Notes under the pieces: generated by a model
Seen by the model: only the letters and a program-made list of their open reading frames with translations
The model's database searches: none
Told to the model about the DNA's origin: nothing
Program-made: the position numbers and the translations under genes
Shown here: in pieces, positions 1 through 5,003 of the stretch
Layout of the letters: each line of letters opens with the position of its first letter
How positions within the stretch are numbered: the first letter of the stretch is position 1
Assembly (NCBI GenBank): GCA_003486665.1
Contig: DNGF01000073.1
Span: 394 to 5,396, forward strand
Direction of reading: 5' to 3'
Length of the DNA stretch: 5,003 nt
Source: Oscillospiraceae bacterium
GTDB lineage: Bacteria; Bacillota; Clostridia; Oscillospirales; Acutalibacteraceae

Positions 1-2395
1 TGCCTGCCGAAACAGAAGAGTCAAGCATCTTTTCGCTGAGCTTATCCTCAATCTGCGACTGGATAGCACGTCTGAGCGGTCTTGCACCGTATACCGGGTC
101 GAAGCCCTCATCGGAAATCTTTTCGATCGCGCTGTCATCGAAGTCAAGCTCAATGCCCATGTCGTGAACACGATTCTTGAGCGTCTTGAGCATTCTGCGT
201 GCGATCTCTTTGATATCGTCCTTGTTGAGCTGCTCGAATACAATGATATCGTCAACCCTGTTAAGGAATTCAGGACGGAAGCACTTCTTCAATTCGCCCA
301 TGACCGCATCCTTAATTGCGCTCTGACTCATTGTGCCGTCGCCTTCCTCACCCTTGAAGCCGAGTGCGGCATTGCCTGCATTTGTGATAAGCTTTGCGCC
401 TACGTTTGAGGTCATGATGATTATGCAGTTTTTGAAGTCAACCTTTCTGCCCTGCGAATCGGTGAGAACACCGTCGTCAAGAATTTGCAGAAGCATATTG
501 AAGACATCTGGATGAGCCTTTTCAATCTCATCAAAAAGAACTACGCTGTAAGGCTTACGGCGAACCTTTTCGGTAAGCTGACCGCCCTCGTCATATCCGA
601 CATAGCCCGGAGGTGAACCGACAAGCTTTGACACCGTGTGCTTCTCCATGAATTCGGACATATCAAGCCTGATCATTGCACTCTCATCGCCGAAAAGTGT
701 TGCGGCAAGAGTTTTGCAAAGCTCTGTCTTACCGACACCTGTCGGTCCGAGGAAGATGAACGAGCCTGTAGGTCTGTTCGGATCCTTAAGTCCGACCCTG
801 CCGCGGCGGATAGCCTTGGCAACTGCGGAAACAGCCTGATCCTGACCGACAATTCTTCTGTGAAGCTCCTCCTCCATATGAAGAAGCCGCTGGCTTTCCT
901 CTTCGGTGAGCTGAACGACCGGAATATGAGTCCATTCGGAAACAATCGCGGCGATCTCATCGGGTGTGACAACTCCGTTGGTTTCGGAATTCTGCTTTTT
1001 CCAGCTCTCCTTTGCGTTTTCAAGGTGAGCCTTGATCTCCTTCTCCTCGTCACGCAAAGCTGCTGCCTGTTCAAAGTTCTGGCTGTTGACAGCCGAGGCT
1101 TTTTCTTCGTTTATGCGCTTGATTTTCTCTTCAAGCTCTCTGATATCCTCCGGCGGAGTGTAAGCGCGAAGACGAACCTTTGAAGCCGCTTCGTCTATAA
1201 GGTCGATTGCTTTATCGGGCAGGAATCTGTCACCGATGTATCTTGAAGACATCTTAACCGCCGCTTCAATTGCTTCATCGGTGATTTTTACCTTATGGTG
1301 AGCCTCATATTTATCTCTGATACCCTTAAGTATCTCGACTGCCTCTTCACGGCTCGGCTCGCCGACAAGAACCGACTGGAAACGACGCTCAAGAGCGGAA
1401 TCCTTTTCGATGTTCTTTCTGTATTCCTCAATTGTCGTTGCGCCGATTACCTGCATTTCGCCTCTTGCAAGAGCAGGTTTGAGGATGTTTGCGGCGTCAA
1501 CCGCGCCCTCTGCGGCACCTGCGCCGATAAGGGTGTGAACCTCATCAATGAAGAGAATAATGTTGCCTGCCTTTGAAACCTCATCAATTGCCGCCTTGAT
1601 TCTTTCCTCAAAGTCACCGCGGTATTTTGTACCTGCGACCATGCCTGTCAGGTCAAGGGCAACGATTCTCTTGTCCTTAAGAATTTCGGGAACCTCGCCC
1701 GATGCAATTTTAAGAGCCAAGCCCTCGGCGATAGCGGTTTTACCTACACCGGGTTCACCGATAAGGCAGGGATTATTCTTTGTTCTGCGGCAGAGGATCT
1801 GAATAACTCTTTCAATCTCCTTTTGTCTGCCGATAACCGGATCGATCTTGCCCTGACGTGCAATTGCAGTCAGATCGCGGCCGTACTGGTCAAGAGTCGG
1901 GGTTTCCGTTTTGCCCTTTGACTGCGACTTCGATTTCGGACTTGTATCGTTCTGCGAAACATTGACCGATTTTGTAATCTCTTCGGCGATATCGGAGGCG
2001 GAAACGTTCATTGCATCAAGAATATCCATTGCATAGCAGCTGTTGTCACGCAGAATTGCTATCAAAAGATGTTCTGTTCCGACATAGCCGTGGCCGAAGC
2101 TTCTCGCAATGGCAACGGCAGTTTCAATTATATTTTTGCTTCGCGGAGTAAAATCATTCGGTGAAAGCACGGTCGGAGTTCCTATGCCGACGCTGTTTCT
2201 GATTGCGGTTTCAACTGCGTCCGCCGTGATGTTTCTTGCTGTGAGGGCGGTGTATGCTACGCTTCCCTCACTGGAAAGCAGACCGAGCAGAAGATGCTCG
2301 CTGCCTATATATGTGTGACCGAGATTCTCCGCATATTCTACGGCGGCATTAAGCGCCGTGTTTGCTTTCTGAGTAAAGCCTGTAAACTTATACAT
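1..2395 (-). CDS. clpC: ClpC, AAA+ unfoldase of the ClpCP protease (3' end cut by window)
   Basis: Hsp100 ATPase that unfolds substrates, including arginine-phosphorylated proteins, and feeds them to ClpP in the cytoplasm. The frame is open from an ATG at 2395 to position 1, giving 798 residues; judged against the B. subtilis protein, about 20-30 C-terminal residues lie outside. Seen in order: double Clp N-domain (1 to about 145, repeats GHTYIGSEH and GHGYVGTEH), first AAA module with Walker A GEPGVGKT (213-220) and Walker B LFIDE (D284, E285), a UVR-like middle domain (QNFEQAA at 439-445), second AAA module with Walker A GPTGVGKT (550-557) and Walker B VVLFDE (D622, E623), ClpP-docking loop LGF (678-680) and sensor-2 GARPLRR (770-776). 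The middle domain and LGF loop separate it from ClpB and ClpA. The start has a strong AAAGGAG. No frameshift was seen where the frame was checked. It lies 259 nt after mcsB, the only large gap in the operon, and this gap holds a repeat. Confidence 0.97.
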   Translation of the reverse strand, partial: MYKFTGFTQKANTALNAAVEYAENLGHTYIGSEHLLLGLLSSEGSVAYTALTARNITADAVETAIRNSVGIGTPTVLSPNDFTPRSKNIIETAVAIARSFGHGYVGTEHLLIAILRDNSCYAMDILDAMNVSASDIAEEITKSVNVSQNDTSPKSKSQSKGKTETPTLDQYGRDLTAIARQGKIDPVIGRQKEIERVIQILCRRTKNNPCLIGEPGVGKTAIAEGLALKIASGEVPEILKDKRIVALDLTGMVAGTKYRGDFEERIKAAIDEVSKAGNIILFIDEVHTLIGAGAAEGAVDAANILKPALARGEMQVIGATTIEEYRKNIEKDSALERRFQSVLVGEPSREEAVEILKGIRDKYEAHHKVKITDEAIEAAVKMSSRYIGDRFLPDKAIDLIDEAASKVRLRAYTPPEDIRELEEKIKRINEEKASAVNSQNFEQAAALRDEEKEIKAHLENAKESWKKQNSETNGVVTPDEIAAIVSEWTHIPVVQLTEEESQRLLHMEEELHRRIVGQDQAVSAVAKAIRRGRVGLKDPNRPTGSFIFLGPTGVGKTELCKTLAATLFGDESAMIRLDMSEFMEKHTVSKLVGSPPGYVGYDEGGQLTEKVRRKPYSVVLFDEIEKAHPDVFNMLLQILDDGVLTDSQGRKVDFKNCIIIMTSNVGAKLITNAGNAALGFKGEEGDGTMSQSAIKDAVMGELKKCFRPEFLNRVDDIIVFEQLNKDDIKEIARRMLKTLKNRVHDMGIELDFDDSAIEKISDEGFDPVYGARPLRRAIQSQIEDKLSEKMLDSSVSAG

Positions 2396-2403
2396 AAAAA
2401 TCT

Positions 2404-2410
2404 CTCCTTT
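2404..2410 (-). promoter_or_regulatory. Ribosome binding site of clpC
   Basis: The minus strand reads AAAGGAG, 8 nt before the ATG at 2395. It fixes the clpC start at MYKFTGF, where the Clp N-domain begins in relatives. It lies just outside the repeat element that fills much of the mcsB-clpC gap, so translation of clpC keeps its own signal despite the inserted DNA. Confidence 0.85.
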
Positions 2411-2423
2411 GGTTGTTGGTTTT

Positions 2424-2536
2424 GCCTCCCTTACAGGGAAGATGGCTTCGGCATTTGCACCGAAGCCGGAGGGGCTTAGTCAATAATGTGTTGAAACCCC
2501 TCAGTCACTTCGTGACAGCTCCCCTACAGGGGAGCC
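2424..2536. repeat. Hairpin-rich interspersed repeat (MITE/REP-like) between mcsB and clpC
   Basis: A non-coding block of 113 bp with imperfect terminal inverted repeats (GCCTCCCTTACAGGGAAG against the complement of the right end, 13 of 18 matching). Each end is itself near-palindromic. Internal stems, plus strand: GGCTTCGG/CCGAAGCC with an 8-nt loop (2444-2467), GTCAC/GTGAC with loop TTC (2504-2516), and GCTCCCC/GGGGAGC with loop TACA (2518-2535). A further GAGGGG/CCCCTC pairing joins the middle. A fragment of the same end occurs at 4986-5003 in the opposite orientation. No target-site duplication is obvious. Small size, multiple hairpins and a second copy fit a non-autonomous mobile or REP-like repeat. 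An operon-internal RNA structure that serves as processing site or attenuator is the alternative. Family membership was not checked against a database. Confidence 0.6.
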
Positions 2537-2654
2537 TATTGTTCTTTTTTAAACGGGACCCGTCCGCGATTGCTTTTTGCAATCCGACAAGCCCCGTATC
2601 AATTATCATTGGTCATTCAAAAACACGAGGCTTTCAAAATTCCTTTTGTATCTC
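2537..2654. other. Remainder of the mcsB-clpC intergenic gap, no gene seen
   Basis: This stretch lies between the mcsB stop and the repeat. It holds two small inverted repeats, ACGGG-A-CCCGT (2553-2563) and ATTGC-TTTTT-GCAAT (2569-2583), and no credible ORF. No convincing -35/-10 pair was found on the minus strand: TTGAAA and GATAAT occur, but 24 nt apart. Nothing here supports a separate clpC promoter. The small palindromes could be an extension of the neighbouring repeat. Confidence 0.4.
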
Positions 2655-3662
2655 TTAATCAAATGCCTTTCTTACCCATTCGGCGCGGATGATATCTCTC
2701 TCCTGCGGAGAAAGCTCCTTGCCCTCAAGGGCGTTGATAGTGGCAGGCTGAACCTTGACCGAAAGCTCATTGAGCTTTGTTATATCAAAGTCAAGCGTTT
2801 TGTTTGAGATGCCCATTCTGAGAAGCGATGCAAGCTCCATGAACTCATCGCCGCTGAGAACTCTTGCGTTCTGAAGAATTCCCTTTGCGCGGAAGATCTT
2901 ATCCTGCTCAACGGGATTTTCCAGAAGCTTTTCAGCCGCCGCACGCTCCTGTGCAACAAGCTGCAATGTAATTGACTGGAGGTTATCCAGCGCAGTTTCC
3001 TCGGAAATGCCGAGCGTTATCTGATTACTGAGCTGATAAATATCTCCGCGGGGACTGCTGCCCTCGCCGTAAGCACCGCGGATCACAAGTCCGAGCTTTG
3101 ATACGGTTGCGGCAAGCTTGCCTATCTGACCGCAGCGGGTCAGTGCCGGCAGGTGAAGCATGACGGAAGCTCTCATCGCTGTGCCGAGATTGGTCGGACA
3201 CTGAGTCAAATAACCGATTCTGTCATCGTATGCGTAGTTGAGCTTGCTGCCGATGATGTTATCAACCTTATCGGCAACGCTGTAGGCCTCCTTGAGCGCA
3301 AGACCTGCCATCATAACCTGAAGTCTGATGTGATCCTCCTCACAGAGCATTATGCTGATCGCTTCGTCGTCCGTCAGAAGCAAGCCTCGACCCGCTCTGT
3401 CGGAAACAAATTCGGGACTGACAAGGTGACGCTCGGCGAGCGATATTGCCTGCGAACGGGTGAAATCTTTCATCCATGTGAAGCCGAAGCCCCAATGATC
3501 GTCACTGAGAACCGCGTTTTTTATTTCTTCACAAACCTTTTCTTTACCCTTAACGGTAAGACGGCAGGGGAATGGGTATTCTTCAAGGTTTCTTGCAAGA
3601 CGAACTCTTGTGCTTATAACAACATCGCCCTGCTCGCCGTTTTCAATATACCACTTATTCAT
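2655..3662 (-). CDS. mcsB: McsB, protein arginine kinase
   Basis: ATP:guanido phosphotransferase-fold kinase that phosphorylates arginines on CtsR and misfolded proteins, marking them for ClpCP; McsA activates it. The 335 residues show STRVRLARN (17-25, nucleotide-binding region), CEEDHIR (107-113, with the acidic pair E108/E109 of the active site), LTQCPTNLGT with the conserved cysteine C155, RGAYGEGS (E200) and, near the C-terminus, RDIIRA (322-327), which matches the RDxxRA phosphoarginine-binding motif described for McsB. The full motif set argues for an active enzyme. It is shorter than the B. subtilis protein (363) by about a dozen N-terminal residues and a C-terminal tail, with no motif lost. 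The start overlaps the end of mcsA by 8 nt, and GGAGG lies 9 nt upstream, so translational coupling with mcsA is likely. Creatine/arginine kinase is excluded by the RDxxRA motif and the operon context. Confidence 0.97.
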   Translation of the reverse strand: MNKWYIENGEQGDVVISTRVRLARNLEEYPFPCRLTVKGKEKVCEEIKNAVLSDDHWGFGFTWMKDFTRSQAISLAERHLVSPEFVSDRAGRGLLLTDDEAISIMLCEEDHIRLQVMMAGLALKEAYSVADKVDNIIGSKLNYAYDDRIGYLTQCPTNLGTAMRASVMLHLPALTRCGQIGKLAATVSKLGLVIRGAYGEGSSPRGDIYQLSNQITLGISEETALDNLQSITLQLVAQERAAAEKLLENPVEQDKIFRAKGILQNARVLSGDEFMELASLLRMGISNKTLDFDITKLNELSVKVQPATINALEGKELSPQERDIIRAEWVRKAFD

Positions 3663-4173
3663 TATTGCCTGCCTCCATTTCCTTTATTCTATCTCTGAGA
3701 ACTGCTGCCTGCTCAAAATTCTGCTCGTCAATAGCTTTCTGCATATCCTCTTTGAGCTTCATGACCGGGTCGATTTTCGGGGCTTTGTTCTCATCGTCAA
3801 CACGGGGAACCATTGTTGCCTGTTTGCCCGTGTGTTTAATTTTACCGTGAATTCTCTGCAAACTCGGCAGAAGTCTGTCGTAAAACTTTCTGTAACAATC
3901 GGCACAGCCGAGTCTTCCGTTTTTAACGATGTCCGTGAATGTATATCCGCATTTCGGACATTTTTCTTCGTGTGCCGAGCTGAGAAGCGGCATATCCTCT
4001 CCGAGAAGTCCTGAGAAAATATTGCCGAGATCAAAACCGAAGCCTGAGAACAAATCTCCGTAGCCGAGATGCTCGGCACAATTCTGACAAAGGTGCATTT
4101 CGGTCGTGTCGCCGTTGACAACACGTTTTACATGAGTTGTAGCTTCATTCTTTCCGCAATTCTGACACAACAT
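3655..4173 (-). CDS. mcsA: McsA, zinc-binding activator of McsB with UVR motif
   Basis: Adaptor that binds McsB and stimulates its kinase activity, and which in relatives also influences CtsR and ClpC. The 172-residue product has four CXXC pairs, C3-C6, C29-C32, C72-C75 and C90-C93, as expected for the zinc-binding N-terminal part. A linker and a UVR motif follow near the C-terminus (about 138-166, core EQNFEQAAVLRDRIKEME). The ATG at 4173 is preferred over the in-frame ATG at 4182. AAAGG at 4183-4187 directly abuts the upstream ATG but sits 9 nt before the downstream one, and the resulting MLCQNC start matches the usual McsA N-terminus (M-[IL]-C-x-x-C). It begins 19 nt after ctsR and ends inside mcsB. 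Length is close to B. subtilis McsA (about 185). No anomaly was seen. Confidence 0.96.
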   Translation of the reverse strand: MLCQNCGKNEATTHVKRVVNGDTTEMHLCQNCAEHLGYGDLFSGFGFDLGNIFSGLLGEDMPLLSSAHEEKCPKCGYTFTDIVKNGRLGCADCYRKFYDRLLPSLQRIHGKIKHTGKQATMVPRVDDENKAPKIDPVMKLKEDMQKAIDEQNFEQAAVLRDRIKEMEAGNNE

Positions 4174-4182
4174 ATAAATCAT

Positions 4183-4187
4183 CCTTT
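4183..4187 (-). promoter_or_regulatory. Ribosome binding site of mcsA, decides its start
   Basis: The minus strand reads AAAGG in the 19-nt ctsR-mcsA gap. The first in-frame ATG (4182) follows with zero spacing and cannot use it. The ATG at 4173 follows after 9 nt, which is a normal distance. This removes the residues MIY from the longest reading frame. Confidence 0.7.
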
Positions 4188-4192
4188 CGTGT

Positions 4193-4642
4193 TTACTGGT
4201 TAGCTAAAAGCATTTGCTTGAATATTGATGCCCTGACTTTATCTCTCAGATCTGCGGGAACCTCACGCAGGCATCTCTCGCCGGTTGCCGCAAGCATAAG
4301 CTTTGAATTTTCCGAAGATAAAATGTTCTGATAGTTCAGATTATATATATGCGCTTTGCAGCTTGCCTCATCAATGGAATCACCGATTGAATTAACAACG
4401 TGCATCAGCATTGCCGATTTGCTGTCGTATTTCGCTCTGGTAATTTTGATGTAGCCGCCGCCCCCGCGCCTGCTTTCTACGATATATCCCTGTTCGGGGG
4501 TAAACCTTGAGGATATGACGTAATTAATCTGACTCGGAACACAGCCGAGATGCTGAGCCATCTCATTCCTTTGAATCTCCGTTTCTCCGTCGTCACTGAG
4601 CATATCGAGAATCAGCTTGGCGATCTCATTGCTCATACTCAT
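4193..4642 (-). CDS. ctsR: CtsR, class III heat-shock repressor
   Basis: Dimeric winged helix-turn-helix repressor of clp genes that binds tandem GGTCAAA heptads and releases DNA on heating. In Bacillus it is then inactivated and degraded through McsA/McsB and ClpCP. The 149-residue length is normal for the family (about 150-155). The HTH region spans roughly 22-46 (RNEMAQHLGCVPSQINYVISSRF). The beta-wing carries ESRRGGGGY (56-64), the tetraglycine loop known as the thermosensor, and R59 corresponds to the arginine phosphorylated by McsB in the Geobacillus protein. The C-terminal helical domain (from about residue 75) is recognisably conserved (SSENSKLMLAATGER). The start at 4642 has AAAGGAG 8 nt upstream; the two other ATGs in the spacer are out of frame. 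It is the first gene of the operon and is preceded by CtsR operators, so it should repress itself. Confidence 0.97.
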   Translation of the reverse strand: MSMSNEIAKLILDMLSDDGETEIQRNEMAQHLGCVPSQINYVISSRFTPEQGYIVESRRGGGGYIKITRAKYDSKSAMLMHVVNSIGDSIDEASCKAHIYNLNYQNILSSENSKLMLAATGERCLREVPADLRDKVRASIFKQMLLANQ

Positions 4643-4660
4643 ATCATCATCTCCTTTGAC

Positions 4661-4677
4661 TTTGACTTTCTTTGACC
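4661..4677 (-). promoter_or_regulatory. CtsR box (perfect), in the 5' leader of ctsR
   Basis: The minus strand reads GGTCAAA-GAA-AGTCAAA, an exact fit to the CtsR consensus RGTCAAA-NAN-RGTCAAA. It lies about 7 nt downstream of the predicted transcription start and just upstream of the ribosome binding site, so bound CtsR would block promoter clearance. A further GTCAAA follows at once (4655-4660) and merges into the AAAGGAG of ctsR. Confidence 0.88.
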
Positions 4678-4691
4678 TTTTGACAAGTCAA

Positions 4692-4720
4692 ATTATAGAC
4701 CTTCCTTGACCTTTTGTCAA
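4692..4720 (-). promoter_or_regulatory. Sigma-A promoter of the ctsR-mcsA-mcsB-clpC operon
   Basis: On the minus strand TTGACA (4720 to 4715) and TATAAT (4697 to 4692) are separated by exactly 17 bp. Both hexamers match the vegetative consensus fully. Transcription should start near 4684-4685, giving a leader of about 42 nt before ctsR. CtsR boxes lie on both sides, so a very strong promoter appears to be held by repression. No CIRCE element or sigma-B-type sequence was seen. Confidence 0.85.
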
Positions 4721-4721
4721 A

Positions 4722-4738
4722 GGTCAGAAAAGGTCAAA
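4722..4738 (+). promoter_or_regulatory. Second CtsR box (one mismatch), inverted, abutting the -35
   Basis: The plus strand reads GGTCAGA-AAA-GGTCAAA, which is the RGTCAAA-NAN-RGTCAAA consensus with one mismatch in the first heptad. It lies 1 bp upstream of the -35 hexamer and faces opposite to the box at 4661-4677. It probably lets a second CtsR dimer bind over the upstream edge of the promoter. It could also be a by-product of the heptad-rich sequence. Confidence 0.6.
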
Positions 4739-4740
4739 AT

Positions 4741-4985
4741 ATTTTTCGAAATTGCTGATTTTTGAAAATATCTTTGAAATTCTTGATTTTGCTAACTTTT
4801 TTAGCTTTTTTCTCGTGATTGCTCGATTTTTACGGATTTTTTAAATTTTATTTTGAAAGTTTGGTTAAACTTGTTTTGACCTTTCCTTTGCTGTTTTGAC
4901 GTGCTACCGCCATAGTCGGGAGACGAGAAAGATTTTGCCTTGAAAGCAATTTTCATCGCACCCAAGGTTTGAAAAAAATCGGCTT
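4741..4985. other. AT-rich region upstream of the operon, no clear gene
   Basis: The stretch is rich in T and A runs, especially 4741-4870. It contains a small hairpin GCTAA-CTTTT-TTAGC followed by six T on the plus strand (4791-4811), terminator-like but with only a 5-bp stem and no gene feeding it in the window. A 51-codon minus-strand ORF (4801-4956, MKIAFKAKSF...) has no good ribosome binding site and resembles nothing I recognise. No tRNA, riboswitch or CIRCE element was recognised. Confidence 0.4.
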
Positions 4986-5003
4986 GGCTCCCCTGTAGGG
5001 TAG
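4986..5003. repeat. Edge fragment of the same interspersed repeat, inverted copy
   Basis: GGCTCCCCTGTAGGG at 4986-5000 is the exact reverse complement of 2522-2536 in the intergenic repeat, and 17 of 18 bases match over the full fragment (complement of 2519-2536). The element continues beyond the window, so only its end is visible. The match is short, but the sequence is GC-rich in an AT-rich setting and lies at the defined end of the other copy. Confidence 0.5.

Noticed and set aside
638..1183. 181-codon plus-strand ORF opposite clpC
   Set aside because: It lies wholly antisense to the conserved ClpC frame (middle domain and second AAA module), has no family resemblance, and its reading frame is a by-product of the clpC codon pattern.
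2518..2550. Plus-strand intrinsic terminator (GCTCCCC/GGGGAGC stem and a T-rich tail)
   Set aside because: It looks like a terminator only on the plus strand, where no gene in the window is transcribed; the stem is the end of the repeat, and the T run is separated from it by several bases.
2541..2654. Separate promoter for clpC in the intergenic gap
   Set aside because: TTGAAA and GATAAT are present on the minus strand but 24 nt apart, and no CtsR heptad pair accompanies them.
3153..3698. 181-codon plus-strand ORF opposite mcsB
   Set aside because: Antisense to the catalytic core of McsB, with no recognisable motifs; the minus-strand frame carries all the conserved residues.
4174..4182. Upstream ATG adding MIY to the mcsA product
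   Set aside because: The AAAGG ribosome site directly abuts this ATG with no spacing, and the family normally starts at the methionine two residues before the first cysteine.
4875..4881. Isolated GGTCAAA heptad on the minus strand, far upstream of ctsR
   Set aside because: The partner heptad is AGTTTAA and the spacer ACA does not fit NAN, so it is not a convincing CtsR box.

Overview
The window carries the 5' part of a class III heat-shock operon of a low-to-mid GC Firmicute: ctsR, mcsA, mcsB and clpC, in that order, all on the minus strand (transcription runs from right to left). The gene order, the CtsR box and the full McsA/McsB pair are diagnostic of Firmicutes. Divergence from the Bacillus proteins, the short McsB N-terminus and the interspersed repeats suggest a gut-type Clostridia (Ruminococcaceae/Oscillospiraceae-like). 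That placement is inference, not something the sequence proves.

Layout from right to left. 4741-5003 is an AT-rich upstream region with no convincing gene; a fragment of an interspersed repeat lies at its right edge. 4655-4740 is a dense promoter/operator: a consensus sigma-A promoter (TTGACA, 17 bp, TATAAT) with a perfect CtsR box just downstream of the predicted start site and a second, inverted near-perfect box abutting the -35. Then come ctsR (4193-4642), mcsA (3655-4173, true start three codons inside the longest reading frame) and mcsB (2655-3662, overlapping mcsA by 8 nt). A 259-nt gap follows, holding a 113-bp hairpin-rich repeat. Last is clpC, which starts at 2395 and is still open at position 1, so it is cut by the window edge; 798 residues are visible.

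How the genes work together (family knowledge): CtsR is a winged-helix repressor with a heat-sensing glycine loop that holds the operon off. On stress, McsB, a protein arginine kinase activated by the zinc/UVR protein McsA, inactivates CtsR and marks damaged proteins with phosphoarginine. ClpC, with ClpP, reads the mark through its N-terminal domain, unfolds and degrades the substrate. The residues needed for these steps are visible here: the CtsR RGGGGY loop, the McsA CXXC pairs, the McsB cysteine and RDxxRA motif, and the two ClpC N-domain glutamates plus an LGF ClpP-docking loop. The phosphatase YwlE and ClpP are not in the window.

No undescribed system is apparent. The points worth a second look are the unusually crowded operator, the repeat element inside the operon before clpC with an inverted partial copy upstream of ctsR, and a possible 51-codon basic ORF upstream of the promoter.
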